A stretch of 34,229 nt of DNA from Legionellaceae bacterium (lineage in GTDB: Bacteria; Pseudomonadota; Gammaproteobacteria; Legionellales; Legionellaceae), in NCBI GenBank assembly GCA_030695645.1, contig JAUYQG010000020.1, positions 1 through 34,229 on the forward strand. Reading direction: 5' to 3'. The position numbers and the translations under genes are program-made. Shown here in pieces: positions 1 to 9,500 of the stretch. The notes under the pieces were generated by a model, which ran no database searches, was not told where the DNA came from, and saw only the letters and a program-made list of their open reading frames with translations. Every line of letters starts with the position of its first letter. Positions within the stretch are counted from its first letter, which is position 1.

Positions 1-26
1 CTATCCGGTTGCCACTGTGTGAAGTA

Positions 27-96
27 GGTGGGCAAAACGAAGCGTGCCCACCATGCCGGCTCCGAACTGGTGGGCACGCTACCGCTTTGCCCACCC
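27..96. repeat. REP/BIME-like pair of palindromes downstream of gatB
   Basis: Two imperfect palindromes lie back to back. GGTGGGCA at 27-34 pairs with TGCCCACC at 45-52, and GGTGGGCA at 69-76 pairs with TGCCCACC at 88-95, with a GCCGGC-containing linker between them. The same core recurs at 6815-6849 and 33913-33939. The arrangement is typical of intergenic REP/BIME elements. Because it follows the gatB stop codon it may also help end or stabilise the gat transcript (inference). Confidence 0.75.
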
Positions 97-142
97 TACG
101 TTCTACCATTATGGGTATGTTATTAAATTTGAGATCCCTTAC
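54..142 (+). repeat. Left arm of a long inverted repeat (partner at 33866-33954)
   Basis: Position p here is complementary to position 34008-p at the right end of the window. Over 89 bases I see a single mismatch (80 versus 33928). The repeat holds one REP palindrome plus about 45 bases of non-palindromic sequence, and its inner edge coincides with the gatB stop codon (139-141). The matching sequence is much longer than a REP hairpin, so it is a defined repeat unit or the trace of a duplication. Confidence 0.9.
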
Positions 143-1578
143 CCCCTGGCAAGACATCTTTGTAATAATACCATCACTTTCTCTGGTGCGGCTTGTCCTC
201 GAGTTTCTTTCATAATTTGTCCTATAAAGAAAGATAGCAATTTTTCTTTACCGGCACGAAACTCGGCAGCTTGCGTTGGATATTGTTTAATAACAGCAAA
301 AATCAAAGTCTCAAGTTGACTATCATCATCTACGGATTGATAACCTTCTTCGGTGATAATCTCATCGACAGTCTTATTATTGGTCATCATTTTTGAAAAA
401 ATTTGTTTGGCTATTTTTGCTGAAATAGTATTGTCAGTTAAGTAATTTAACAAACTACCTAGGCGTGCTGCGGAAATCGGAGGGTTTTCAAAACTCAAGT
501 TAAGTTCGTTTAATACCGCGGTATAAGTTCCCTTAAGCCAATTGATAATAGTTCTAGCTGGGGCTCGACTATTTGTTTTTACAGCATCATAAAAACAGAC
601 ATGAGCAGGAGATGACAATAAAAAATCAGCATCATCTTGTGTTAATCCATCGTCATCCATGATGCGTTGTTTGATCGCAAGAGGTAAGGGTGGCATATTT
701 ATTTTGATTTGATTTAACTCATCAATGGATAATTTGATGGGTAGTAAATCGGGATCGGTAAAATAGCGATAATCGCTTTCATTTTCTTTATCGCGCATGG
801 GTTGTGTTGTGTTGGTATCTGGGCAATATAGGCGTGTTTGTTGAATGATTTTTTCTCCCGATTCAAGCAAGTCTTGATGACGTTGTTGTTCAAAAGCAAT
901 GGCTTTTTCGATGAAACGAAATGAGTTTAGATTTTTCAGCTCGGTACGAGTACCTAATTGCGGTGCTCCTTTTCGTTTGATGGATAGATTAACATCGCAG
1001 CGGAAAGAGCCTTCTTGCATATTTCCATCGCAAATGTTGAGAAAACGTAGTAATTGATGCAACGTTTTTAAATAATTAACCGCTTCTTCAGCGGATGAAA
1101 GACAAGGCGTGGTTACAATCTCTAATAAGGGAGTGCCAGCACGGTTTAAATCAATACCAGTATACTTGTCATGAGTGTCATGCAATGATTTTCCAGCATC
1201 CTCTTCCAAATGGGCCCGCTCAATGATAACGCGTTTGCTTGTGTTGGTATTACAAATGATGTCGAGATAACCTTGTCCTACAATAGGTCGACGAAATTGA
1301 CTGATCTGATAGCCTTTCGGTAAATCGGGATAAAAATAATTTTTTCGTTCAAAATAGGATAAGTCATTGATTTGTGCATGAATTGCCAGTCCAAATCGAA
1401 CTGCGAGTAGAATTGCTTTTTGATTCAACACAGGAAGTGTGCCAGGTAATCCAGCATCAATAAAACTTGTCTGCGAATTTTCCGGCGCACCGTATTGGGT
1501 GCTGGAACTTGAGAATAATTTTGAGTAGGTGCTCAACTGCGCATGTACTTCAAGGCCAATTACAGTTTCCCATGTCAT
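139..1578 (-). CDS. gatB: Asp-tRNA(Asn)/Glu-tRNA(Gln) amidotransferase subunit B
   Basis: GatB of the GatCAB complex binds mischarged Glu-tRNA(Gln) or Asp-tRNA(Asn), phosphorylates the side chain and lets ammonia from GatA amidate it. The 479-residue product begins with the family signature [13 protein letters not shown] and continues with the [10 protein letters not shown] segment and the [12 protein letters not shown] segment of the kinase cradle. A C-terminal YqeY/tail region for tRNA binding follows. Length is normal for the family. The start overlaps the gatA stop by four bases (ATGA), which indicates translational coupling in a gatC-gatA-gatB operon. The stop codon lies at the inner edge of an 89-bp repeat, so the last codons border repeated DNA. 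Its presence suggests the organism makes Gln-tRNA and/or Asn-tRNA indirectly. Confidence 0.97.
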   Translation of the reverse strand: MTWETVIGLEVHAQLSTYSKLFSSSSTQYGAPENSQTSFIDAGLPGTLPVLNQKAILLAVRFGLAIHAQINDLSYFERKNYFYPDLPKGYQISQFRRPIVGQGYLDIICNTNTSKRVIIERAHLEEDAGKSLHDTHDKYTGIDLNRAGTPLLEIVTTPCLSSAEEAVNYLKTLHQLLRFLNICDGNMQEGSFRCDVNLSIKRKGAPQLGTRTELKNLNSFRFIEKAIAFEQQRHQDLLESGEKIIQQTRLYCPDTNTTQPMRDKENESDYRYFTDPDLLPIKLSIDELNQIKINMPPLPLAIKQRIMDDDGLTQDDADFLLSSPAHVCFYDAVKTNSRAPARTIINWLKGTYTAVLNELNLSFENPPISAARLGSLLNYLTDNTISAKIAKQIFSKMMTNNKTVDEIITEEGYQSVDDDSQLETLIFAVIKQYPTQAAEFRAGKEKLLSFFIGQIMKETRGQAAPEKVMVLLQRCLARG

Positions 1579-3029
1579 GACATGTCTCCCGATGGTATTG
1601 CTTTATGCCAATCCGTACATTTTTGGTAAAAATGTGCCATTTGGAGCAAACGTGGTTCACTAAAATGCTTGCCGATAAACTGCATACCTATGGGCAGTCC
1701 ATCACTAAAGCCTATTGGAATGGATAAAGCCGGAAGCCCAGCTAGATTGGCTGAGACCGTAAAAATATCAGCTAGTTTACTTTGCGGTGAATCGCACTGT
1801 GTTTGCCCTAATTTAAAGGCGCATGTGGGTGTGGTTGGGCCTAGAATGATATCTACGTCAGATAAGACGTGTTGTAATTCATCGGATATAAGTCGTCTAA
1901 CTTTCTGAGCGTGAATGTAGTAATCATTGAATTGCTCTGATGCAAGCACATGAGTGCCTGTGAGTATGCGCCGCTTAACTTGCATTCCAAACCCTTCACT
2001 GCGTGAACGGGTAATCAATTCACGAATAGTTTGAGAATGGGGTGTACGATATCCAAAACGAATACCATCGTATCGAGCTAGATTGGATGATGCTTCGGCA
2101 CATGCAATGACGTAGTAGCACGGAACCCAATAAGGAAATAATGCCAAATCAACGTCAACAATCTCAGCACCTGCTTGTTTAAACACATGAATAGCAGACC
2201 AGATTGCTTGTTGAATAGTGGGATCAACGTCGGCACTGAAAAAACAAGAAGGTAACCCAATTCGTAATGGTGTCATGGACTTATCCAGCTCGGACGTAAA
2301 ATCGGGTACCGCTCGATTAATGGATGTGGAGTCGTGTTCATCAAATCCAACGATAGCGTGCAACGTTAAAGCGATATCGTCGGCACTGTTGGCTAAAATT
2401 CCAGCTTGATCAAGGCTTGATGCGTAAGCAATTTGGCCAAATCGAGAAACCAAACCGTAGGTTGGTTTTAATCCAGAAATACCGGAAAAGGCTGAGGGTT
2501 GTCTAATCGAACCACCTGTATCTGTTGCCGTAGCAAATGGAACAAGTCTAGCGGCTACAGCAGCGGATGAGCCCCCTGATGAGCCGCCAGATACATGGGC
2601 CATATTCCATGGATTTTTTACTGGTCCAAAATAGCTCGTTTCATTAGTGGAGCCCATAGCAAACTCATCCAGGTTTGTTTTACCCAGCATAATGCTACCT
2701 TGATTGGCTAAGCGACTAACAACGGTGGCGTCATAGGGAGCCGTGAAATTAGCCAGCATTTTTGAAGCACAGGTTGTTGGCAACACTTTAGTACAAAAAA
2801 TATCTTTATGCGCCATGGGTATGCCCGTTAGGGGTGGTGCATGACCTTGTTTCAGCGAGATATCGGCTTGCTTTGCCATGGCTTTGGCATGGTCTTCATC
2901 GATACTAATAAAAGCATTTAACGATTTGGCTTGATGTATGCGTTTTAAGTAATGTTCGACTAACTCTAGGCTGGATAGTTGCCGTGCTTGTAACGCTTGA
3001 ATTAACTGTCGTATCGATAGAGTATGCAT
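1575..3029 (-). CDS. gatA: Asp-tRNA(Asn)/Glu-tRNA(Gln) amidotransferase subunit A
   Basis: GatA is the glutaminase subunit, releasing ammonia that is channelled to GatB. This is an amidase-signature protein of 484 residues with the Ser-cisSer-Lys triad visible: Lys75 in PMAHKD, Ser150 in [12 protein letters not shown], and the nucleophile Ser174 in [10 protein letters not shown]. Their spacing (75 and 24 residues) matches characterised GatA proteins. The segment [13 protein letters not shown] and the C-terminal [11 protein letters not shown] also fit the family. It lies three bases after gatC and overlaps gatB by four bases. Nothing is missing or truncated. Confidence 0.98.
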   Translation of the reverse strand: MHTLSIRQLIQALQARQLSSLELVEHYLKRIHQAKSLNAFISIDEDHAKAMAKQADISLKQGHAPPLTGIPMAHKDIFCTKVLPTTCASKMLANFTAPYDATVVSRLANQGSIMLGKTNLDEFAMGSTNETSYFGPVKNPWNMAHVSGGSSGGSSAAVAARLVPFATATDTGGSIRQPSAFSGISGLKPTYGLVSRFGQIAYASSLDQAGILANSADDIALTLHAIVGFDEHDSTSINRAVPDFTSELDKSMTPLRIGLPSCFFSADVDPTIQQAIWSAIHVFKQAGAEIVDVDLALFPYWVPCYYVIACAEASSNLARYDGIRFGYRTPHSQTIRELITRSRSEGFGMQVKRRILTGTHVLASEQFNDYYIHAQKVRRLISDELQHVLSDVDIILGPTTPTCAFKLGQTQCDSPQSKLADIFTVSANLAGLPALSIPIGFSDGLPIGMQFIGKHFSEPRLLQMAHFYQKCTDWHKAIPSGDMS

Positions 3030-3032
3030 GTG

Positions 3033-3317
3033 TTATTTACCCCTGATGACACTGGGAACTAAATATTGATTATCTACAAATAAAGGCGCTATTTTGGCTA
3101 GTTCGGTCACGCAATTATTGTTTAAAACCTCATCCATCCGTAATGTTTGATGAGCGTTTACGGGATGCAGGAGAGGGTCCACATCGGTGTTAATTTGGTG
3201 CAATAGTTCAATCTGAGCTAAAACAACATTGGCTTCATGAAGCAGCAATTCGGCATCATGGACATCGATATAGGCCAAGTCAGCAATTTTTTTTAAATTA
3301 TCTAGTGTAATAGCCAA
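3033..3317 (-). CDS. gatC: Asp-tRNA(Asn)/Glu-tRNA(Gln) amidotransferase subunit C
   Basis: GatC is the small belt subunit that wraps around GatA and GatB and stabilises the complex. The 94-residue product has the usual pattern: an N-terminal helix (LDNLKKIADLAYIDV), a central ILLLHQINTDVDPLLHP-like segment, and a C-terminal APLFVDNQYLVPSVI stretch that normally inserts between the partners. Position (first gene of gatC-gatA-gatB), size and the terminal motif make the call secure. Its leader (3318-3436) is shared with a divergent membrane-protein gene and carries a striking palindrome. Confidence 0.93.
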   Translation of the reverse strand: MAITLDNLKKIADLAYIDVHDAELLLHEANVVLAQIELLHQINTDVDPLLHPVNAHQTLRMDEVLNNNCVTELAKIAPLFVDNQYLVPSVIRGK

Positions 3318-3404
3318 GATATACTCCTGATCTCAAGTGTCAACTTAACTAATTTTACAGTAGAATGATTGTAATGTGAGACTCTTTTGAAGAATTTTTT
3401 GAAA

Positions 3405-3426
3405 TATACTGCGCGCGCGCAGTATA
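3405..3426. promoter_or_regulatory. 22-bp perfect palindrome with -10-like ends between gatC and the divergent gene
   Basis: The sequence is TATACT, then five GC dinucleotides, then AGTATA, a perfect 22-bp palindrome. Each end reads TATACT on its own strand, a good sigma70 -10 hexamer, so it could drive transcription both ways. For the minus strand, TTTACG lies 17 bases upstream. The plus-strand -35 is weak. The plus-strand gene has GAGGG five bases before its ATG, just beyond the palindrome. The alternating GC core is Z-DNA-prone and is out of place in AT-rich DNA. It could be an operator, a dual promoter, or both (inference). Confidence 0.5.
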
Positions 3427-3436
3427 GAGGGACATT

Positions 3437-4321
3437 ATGTTTAAACGTAAACAAAAAATGCGTCTGATTGATGCGCGCGTATATCGATATTGGCAAGCGT
3501 TGTACTTATCATTATATTCTAGACGTTTGTACGTTGATGTGGCGAAACGTTGGAAAGGGTTGGGGTTGATGTATTGTCTATTATTAATGGTGATTGCTGC
3601 AATTCCACTTTCAGTGAGGTCTATTATTGATTTTAATCAATACATTGGTACTGATTTAATTCAACCTCTTTCTGAAGTACCCACATTTAACATAAAAGAT
3701 GGAAAAGTTATTTTTGAAGGTAAGATGCCTTATTATGTGAAAAATAACGAAGGCCAGGAGGTTGTTATTATTGATACTACGGGTCAAATAACTCATATTA
3801 CCTATAAATACCCAAAATTGGTCATGTTGGTTACTTCAGACCATTATTATTTTCGAGCCCCGAAATTACGTTTCTTAAAAGACGATAAGACTAATCGGAT
3901 AGAATATGAAATACAAAAGATTCAATCCTACTCCATGAAGCACATTAAAAATGGTGTTTTTGATGCAAAAACGTGGATCGAAACCAGTGATTTATTGAGC
4001 ATAAAAAATGGATTGTTACTGTTTGTTTATCCATTTCTTGTCTCGTCCATGTTTGGAATTTTTGCGACTATCCTAATTGTCCTTGCGATGATGGGACAAG
4101 TTGCCTCGTATACGATTTTTAAATACAAACTCAAATTTAAACCGGCCTGTCGTATTATGATGGTTTCATCCAGTGTAGGAACGAGTTTGTTTTTATGTTT
4201 TAAAGCAGCGCAGTTAAATTCGTCTTTGATGAATTCCATATGCGTCATGATCGTGTTTGCTTATTTTAGTTTTGCTGTGTTGTCTGTTAAACGTGAGAGT
4301 AAGCAACTGGTGCATATCTAA
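3437..4321 (+). CDS. DUF1189-like multi-pass membrane protein
   Basis: A 294-residue protein of unknown biochemical role. A basic N-terminus (MFKRKQKMR, then SRRLYVDVAKRW) precedes a first membrane helix at about 42-61. A large, probably extracytoplasmic domain spans about 62-194 and contains FNIKDGKVIFEGKMPY. Three further helices follow at about 195-222, 240-260 and 266-284. This layout and the 'IKDGK' segment match DUF1189 proteins as I remember them. The start is supported by GAGGG five bases upstream. It ends 20 bases before fadE, so the two are probably cotranscribed, which hints at a link to envelope or lipid metabolism without proving it. Confidence 0.75.
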   Translation: MFKRKQKMRLIDARVYRYWQALYLSLYSRRLYVDVAKRWKGLGLMYCLLLMVIAAIPLSVRSIIDFNQYIGTDLIQPLSEVPTFNIKDGKVIFEGKMPYYVKNNEGQEVVIIDTTGQITHITYKYPKLVMLVTSDHYYFRAPKLRFLKDDKTNRIEYEIQKIQSYSMKHIKNGVFDAKTWIETSDLLSIKNGLLLFVYPFLVSSMFGIFATILIVLAMMGQVASYTIFKYKLKFKPACRIMMVSSSVGTSLFLCFKAAQLNSSLMNSICVMIVFAYFSFAVLSVKRESKQLVHI

Positions 4322-4341
4322 GGGATTGGAGGGAGTAGTTC

Positions 4342-6792
4342 ATGTTGCATTTCTTAATGGTACTTGTTGTTTTGAGTGGCGTTTGTTGGTTGCTGGTTAA
4401 GCAAGCATCCATCATCATTTGGTGTATTAGTTTTGCGCTGTTTACTCTGTTAGTGCTGTCGTATGGCTCACCCCATATGATGACCCAAATTATGCTGTGG
4501 TGCCTATTGGGTTTTTTAATTATTGGGGCCATCAAACCATTACGCCGTTTATTGTTGTCTAAACATGTGTTTTCGATTGCTAGTCGAGCGATGCCTGAGA
4601 TGTCGGCAACCGAGCGAGAGGCCTTGGAAGCAGGTACCGTGAGTTGGGAGGGCGATTTATTCAGTGGTGCCCCTGATTTTTCAGTGTTACTCAGTTCACC
4701 GACAGTTGCTCTTTCAATTGAAGAGCAGGCTTTCATGGAAGGTCCCGTGAATGCGTTATGTCGGATGTTGGATGATTGGGATATTACGCAGAATCGCGTA
4801 AATCTGCCGCCCGAAGCATGGTCCTTTATTAAAGACAACGGATTTTTGGGGATGATTATTCCCAAACAGTACGGCGGGCTAGAATTTTCTGCCACAGCTC
4901 AAATGTCTGTTTTGGTGAGGCTTTATAGTTGTTCAATTACGGCAGCAACGACTGTTTCCGTTCCTAATTCCTTGGGTCCTGCGGAGTTGCTATTAAAATA
5001 CGGTACGGACGATCAAAAAAACCATTATTTACCGCGCTTGGCTTGTGGGCAAGACATTCCTTGTTTTGCTTTGACGGGCCCTAATGCAGGTTCTGATGCC
5101 GCATCGATTCCTGATACGGGATTTGTTTGTTATCAAAAAATAAACAATAAAAATGTACTGGGTATGCGTTTAAATTGGAATAAACGGTATATTACGTTAT
5201 GTCCTGTTGCCACAGTAATTGGTTTAGCGTTTCGATTATTTGACCCTGATAATGTATTGGGCAAAGGTATCGATGTTGGAATTTGTTGCGCTTTGATTCC
5301 ATCTGATACACCAGGAGTTGTGAAAGGCCGCCGGCATTTTCCTCTAAACGTTGCGTTTATGAATGGACCGACTCAAGGAAAAGATGTTTTTGTACCCATT
5401 GATTGCTTAATTGGTGGGGCAGAGATGGCAGGGCACGGCTGGCGTATGCTCATGGAATGCCTAAGCGTAGGTCGTGCCATTTCACTACCCTCCAGCGCGT
5501 CTGGTGCGTCTCAGGCAGCGGCTTTAGCTACGGGAGCTTATGCACGAATTCGAAAACAGTTTAATCAACCCATAGCTAAGTTTGAAGGCATTCAAGAACC
5601 TTTAGCGCGTATTGCTGGCAACACCTATCTTATTGATGCTGTGCTTACGATGACCGTAGCAGCAATTGACCATGGAGCCAAACCGCCTGTAGCTGGGGCA
5701 ATAGTGAAATATCACACCACAGAGCGCTCACGACGAATGGCATGTGATGCCATGGATATTCATGGTGGGAAAGGTATTTGTCTAGGCCCCAATAATTATT
5801 TAGCACGTGGTTTTCAGAGCTGCCCAATTAGTATCACGGTCGAAGGGGCAAATATCTTATCAAGAAGTTTGATCATTTTCGGACAAGGCGCTATTCGATG
5901 TCATCCGTATGTATTTCGGGAAATGGAAAGTATTCGTAAGCATGATTTAGTTGAGTTTGATTCGGCGTTTTGGGGGCATCTTGAGTTTTCAATAAGTAAT
6001 TTTATTAAGACGATTATTTTGGGATTGTCGGATGCCCGTATTAGTAACGCACCCAAAAGTGCTGTGTCTCGATACTATCAACTGATTTCTTTGTATAGCG
6101 CAAGACTAGCTTTTTTAGCGGATTTATCGATGTTTACCTTGGGAGGGCAGCTAAAAAGACAGGAAACAATATCGGCACGTTTGGGTGATCTATTAAGTAA
6201 CTTGTACCTGATTTCGGCTGTTTTACATAGATATCATCATGATGGTGAGCCCAAAGAGGACCTGCCTTTGGTTATTTGGTGCTGTAAGCAATTATTTCAA
6301 GAGTGTGATGTCGCTCTGGATGGAATTGCGGCTAATTTTCCAATTCGTTGGATGAAATTTTTAATAAGAGCTACTTTTCTACCTTATGGTTTAATACGTC
6401 GAAGACCATCGGACCATTTAGGCCAGAAATTGGCCAAGATATTAACGGAGCCTTCAGAAACGCGAACCCGTTTGACCCGTCTTGTTTTCCATGAAAATAT
6501 ACCAAATTGCCCCATAGGTCGTGTGGAGGCTGCTTTTTTGAAAATTTGCGCTGCAGAGGCACTTGAGAAAAAGGTCATGCATGCTGTGAAAGAGGGGAAA
6601 TTAAAATCGTTAACCTTACTTCAGCAAATTGAAGAAGCAAAAGAGCTGGGTATGTTGAATGATGAAGAAGCCATACAGCTCAATGAGGCAGAGCTTGCTC
6701 GGCAATATGTGATTGCGGTAGATGATTTTAGTCATGATGAGCTGATCAAGACTGATAACCTCAATCATGCGCAACCAAACCGCGACCATTAG
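4342..6792 (+). CDS. fadE: Acyl-CoA dehydrogenase, FadE type
   Basis: FadE performs the first oxidation of beta-oxidation, converting acyl-CoA to trans-2-enoyl-CoA with FAD. The 816-residue length matches enterobacterial FadE (about 814), far longer than ordinary acyl-CoA dehydrogenases. Two to three hydrophobic helices occupy about residues 1-70, followed by the signature PEMSATEREALEAGTVSWEGDLFSG. The dehydrogenase core contains FLGMIIPKQYGGLEFS, CFALTGPNAGSDAASIPD, a GRAISLPSSASGASQ segment and DIHGGKGIC. A C-terminal domain specific to the FadE family makes up the last 300 or so residues. A strong ribosome site (GGAGGGA) precedes the ATG. A REP-type hairpin follows the stop. Confidence 0.96.
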   Translation: MLHFLMVLVVLSGVCWLLVKQASIIIWCISFALFTLLVLSYGSPHMMTQIMLWCLLGFLIIGAIKPLRRLLLSKHVFSIASRAMPEMSATEREALEAGTVSWEGDLFSGAPDFSVLLSSPTVALSIEEQAFMEGPVNALCRMLDDWDITQNRVNLPPEAWSFIKDNGFLGMIIPKQYGGLEFSATAQMSVLVRLYSCSITAATTVSVPNSLGPAELLLKYGTDDQKNHYLPRLACGQDIPCFALTGPNAGSDAASIPDTGFVCYQKINNKNVLGMRLNWNKRYITLCPVATVIGLAFRLFDPDNVLGKGIDVGICCALIPSDTPGVVKGRRHFPLNVAFMNGPTQGKDVFVPIDCLIGGAEMAGHGWRMLMECLSVGRAISLPSSASGASQAAALATGAYARIRKQFNQPIAKFEGIQEPLARIAGNTYLIDAVLTMTVAAIDHGAKPPVAGAIVKYHTTERSRRMACDAMDIHGGKGICLGPNNYLARGFQSCPISITVEGANILSRSLIIFGQGAIRCHPYVFREMESIRKHDLVEFDSAFWGHLEFSISNFIKTIILGLSDARISNAPKSAVSRYYQLISLYSARLAFLADLSMFTLGGQLKRQETISARLGDLLSNLYLISAVLHRYHHDGEPKEDLPLVIWCCKQLFQECDVALDGIAANFPIRWMKFLIRATFLPYGLIRRRPSDHLGQKLAKILTEPSETRTRLTRLVFHENIPNCPIGRVEAAFLKICAAEALEKKVMHAVKEGKLKSLTLLQQIEEAKELGMLNDEEAIQLNEAELARQYVIAVDDFSHDELIKTDNLNHAQPNRDH

Positions 6793-7014
6793 GGCTACCC
6801 TGTTCAACGCTCATGGGTGGGCACGCCGCTCTCGCTTCTTTGCCCACCCTTTCCTTGAAATGATACAACAAAATTGAGTACTCAAAATACGGCAAATGAC
6901 AGAAAACATAAGGGGCCGAGAGTTTTGTACGCGCGAACCCCATGACACCCTATGTTTTGTGGTCCTATAAGTGTATAATTTTGGCTAATTTGTCGATTAA
7001 TTAAGTGTATTTAA
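6793..7014. other. Intergenic region between fadE and the next plus-strand gene
   Basis: The 222 bases contain one REP-type hairpin at 6815-6849, then about 100 bases without recognisable structure, then a TATAAT hexamer at 6974-6979 that could be the -10 of the next gene. I found no convincing -35 at the right distance and no small ORF worth calling. Confidence 0.5.
6815..6849. repeat. REP-type hairpin downstream of fadE
   Basis: GGGTGGGCA at 6815-6823 pairs perfectly with TGCCCACCC at 6841-6849 around a 17-base GC-rich loop. The core is shared with the palindromes at 27-96 and 33913-33939, but the flanking sequence is not, so only the hairpin itself is repeated here. A position just after a stop codon fits a transcript-end stabiliser or a REP remnant. 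Confidence 0.7.
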
Positions 7015-8340
7015 ATGATTCGCACTATAAACAAAGGTTGTTTTTTTAAATCAGTAGACAAAGCAAAGCATCACTTTCTTAGTCCTCCTCCGCCACTTCG
7101 ACGGGAATTGTTGTCCTATATTCCGCGCATAGCGCTCGCGGCTTCTGCCGCTTATTTAGTGTTAACTCCTAGTAAAAAATACGCAGACGATCATTCAGGT
7201 CATGCCAGGGCCTATCAGGGGAGTGCTTTTATCACAGGTTTTTTACTTAATATCTATGCGATTAATTATTTGATTATCAAGTTATCTCGCATAGAAAACA
7301 ATAAAAAAATGATGCTTACAAGCTCCTTTATCCTCGGTGTTTTATCAAGTCTCCCCATTTTCTTTATTCAACTGTTTGAGGGGAATGGGCGATATAGTTC
7401 CGAGTTAATTGGTATCGCCACGATGGTAACTCTTGGCTGTATTCCGTTACAAATACTCTCCTTTATAGAATTTCAAGAAACGGTTATCCCGTATATTAAT
7501 CAATATTGCATGAGTCTCACAGCAGATGGGTATGCGCCTATCCATTCGTCTGAGTTGATTCATCAAGATGCAAAAGCACTCTCAAAAATATTTGAAAACT
7601 TAATACGTCAGAATAATATCCCACAAGATTTTCTATTAAACGATTCGAAGCAATTCTTTTTGCAACATACCGATTTCTCTTATACAGCCCAACCGGCAAA
7701 GTTTACTCTGAAAAAAGGAGCACTTGGTTTAGGTGGGTCCATTGGAGTATTACTAGTAGAATGTTTAAATATTTCTTATGCTAAAGCCAGCTATGAGGTA
7801 ATGGCTACGAAAATGCCAAGTATTTTGTCGGCCATACTGACAACAGGGGTTATTTTCCCGATGTTTGTTTTAGCCATTGTATTCGGGTTTAACATTACAT
7901 ATGATTTTATCGAAACGACTCTGAATTTAAGTCACAAAGTCGTTGACGCGATACGAGTTCATTCTCAAAATCCTATCCTCAAGCAACCCTATGATGCACA
8001 TCCATGCATGAGTGTCTTGTTGTTTGCTTTGTTCGGTGTTTTAGTCAGTCAATCTTATGCGGCAGTTGTACAATTTAATAATGATACAATGGATGAGGTT
8101 CTTTCGCAGCAATCGTTAGCCATTCTTAATCAACTGACTATATTAGGAAATATGTTGTATAATTTTTATCCAATTTGCAATTTATCCCATGATTTTTTAT
8201 GTCATTTTTATGCAAAAATAGGGGATGATATTGTAAAAAATAAAGTTAATTTTTATCGATTTGGCCAAGTGGTTTGTGAAAAATATGAAGAGTCATACGA
8301 AGAATCCATTCGTACGGATGATTATATGGTTCTAAATTAA
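7015..8340 (+). CDS. Unrecognised multi-pass membrane protein with acidic C-terminus
   Basis: I do not recognise this 441-residue protein. Hydrophobic segments fit membrane helices at about 33-51, 71-90, 101-118, 129-148, 236-255, 272-292 and 329-350. A hydrophilic loop spans about 160-225. The C-terminal tail is rich in acidic residues (EKYEESYEES) and ends in a short hydrophobic run (YMVLN). Legionella Dot/Icm substrates often carry an E-rich block near the C-terminus followed by hydrophobic residues, so it could be a secreted effector (inference only). No strong ribosome site precedes the ATG, so the start is uncertain. Its stop overlaps the convergent ATP-grasp gene by nine bases. Confidence 0.7.
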   Translation: MIRTINKGCFFKSVDKAKHHFLSPPPPLRRELLSYIPRIALAASAAYLVLTPSKKYADDHSGHARAYQGSAFITGFLLNIYAINYLIIKLSRIENNKKMMLTSSFILGVLSSLPIFFIQLFEGNGRYSSELIGIATMVTLGCIPLQILSFIEFQETVIPYINQYCMSLTADGYAPIHSSELIHQDAKALSKIFENLIRQNNIPQDFLLNDSKQFFLQHTDFSYTAQPAKFTLKKGALGLGGSIGVLLVECLNISYAKASYEVMATKMPSILSAILTTGVIFPMFVLAIVFGFNITYDFIETTLNLSHKVVDAIRVHSQNPILKQPYDAHPCMSVLLFALFGVLVSQSYAAVVQFNNDTMDEVLSQQSLAILNQLTILGNMLYNFYPICNLSHDFLCHFYAKIGDDIVKNKVNFYRFGQVVCEKYEESYEESIRTDDYMVLN

Positions 8341-9486
8341 CTCAAGCATGTCATTCTCATTCAACGCTTGACAGATGTCGATATCTTTTTGTAATGCAGC
8401 TTTATCACTGTTTCGCAAGAGAACTGTTGCTCCATAAGTTGCACCACAAGTGGTTTTTTGAAGTAGTGAACCAATGCCTGGTAATGAATAAATGTGATGA
8501 TAAGAAGACAATTGCATGACGTGATTGAGCCTGTTCGTACTGAGTAAGTGTCCTCTGTTTCTGACAATAAAAGAATAATCGGCGACATATTGGTTTAATT
8601 TTTCTGACGACATCGGTGGCTCATTAAATTTATTTTTAAGGAGTGCATCAAAGCTTTCAAGTTGATTTTTTATCCCAGCTAATCCACATAAGGTGGGTAG
8701 CGGCTCTGTTGCAATTCTTGGTACCATTTTTACAATTTTTAATGCATGATCATTTTTCACGACTTCAAAATGAATAGGACAAAAATCAAGTAAAAAATAC
8801 TGACTGAGTTTTTGCAACGTGTGCTTCATTTTGATGATAACGGGATCATCTACGGATCTGGAAATAACGCTGGTTAAAATATTTCGATCATTGGCCATGA
8901 GATCAAAACATTGCCATGTGTCTGTTAGATAAAGCTTTTTATGATATAGAATGCCGTTGAAAAAATAAGAGGTCCCTTTAATAAAAGGATGTGTTAACAC
9001 CTGCTTTGCTGATAAAAATAAGCGCTCAATTTCAGGCTCTAAGGAAGGATAGTTTGCATCATAAACAAGCGCTGAGCCATTAATAGAGGACACATCAGGC
9101 CTTATTACGATTTTATGATCACACGTCATCAGATACGAGCGCAGCTCTTTTTGTGACTTGAAAATCATTACCCCTTCAAAAGCCAGGCTTGGTTCCACGG
9201 CACGAATAGCGTGATATTGGGAGACTTTGTTGTATAAGGCAGCGGAGTCAATAGGTCCTGAAAGCCCAAGTATCATATTGATATCATGAGCTATCGAAAT
9301 ACCCATGTCCGATCCGGATAAGGCAAAAGCCACACGCGAGAGATCGGTGCGATTTAATGCTAAGGTTCGATTACACGTGTGCGAACATAACTCTTGAATT
9401 TCAACGTTGCGAGCTTTCAAAGCGGAGATCAAATGAAATAGGGACGGCTTCGGATCAACGATAATAATTATATTGTTGTTATTCAT
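8332..9486 (-). CDS. ATP-grasp fold protein, probable carboxylate-amine ligase
   Basis: ATP-grasp ligases join a carboxylate to an amine through an acyl-phosphate. The 384-residue product shows the usual order. A pre-grasp region (1-75) precedes LGLSGPIDSAALYNKVSQY (about 74-91), which resembles the LGL..P..A...KD segment. KIVIRPDVSSINGSALVY (about 125-142) corresponds to the nucleotide-binding loop. A possible metal-ligand Glu241 lies in CPIHFEVV, and KMVPRIATEPLPTLCGLAG (about 253-271) replaces the usual E.N.R.GG region. The canonical Asn of that motif and the Lys of KP (here Arg129-Pro130) are altered, so substrate or activity may be unusual. It is the last gene of a minus-strand operon, 14 bases after the mitochondrial-carrier gene. 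In a biosynthetic cluster it could make an amide or peptide bond. Confidence 0.65.
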   Translation of the reverse strand: MNNNNIIIIVDPKPSLFHLISALKARNVEIQELCSHTCNRTLALNRTDLSRVAFALSGSDMGISIAHDINMILGLSGPIDSAALYNKVSQYHAIRAVEPSLAFEGVMIFKSQKELRSYLMTCDHKIVIRPDVSSINGSALVYDANYPSLEPEIERLFLSAKQVLTHPFIKGTSYFFNGILYHKKLYLTDTWQCFDLMANDRNILTSVISRSVDDPVIIKMKHTLQKLSQYFLLDFCPIHFEVVKNDHALKIVKMVPRIATEPLPTLCGLAGIKNQLESFDALLKNKFNEPPMSSEKLNQYVADYSFIVRNRGHLLSTNRLNHVMQLSSYHHIYSLPGIGSLLQKTTCGATYGATVLLRNSDKAALQKDIDICQALNENDMLELI

Positions 9487-9500
9487 CAGAGAGTGATTTC

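Noticed and set aside
3411-3420. Simple GC microsatellite
   Set aside because: Its symmetric flanks extend the palindrome to 22 bp with -10 hexamers, so a plain dinucleotide repeat does not explain it.
4287-4895. 202-residue minus-strand ORF over the start of fadE
   Set aside because: It overlaps strongly supported fadE coding sequence and has no recognisable features.
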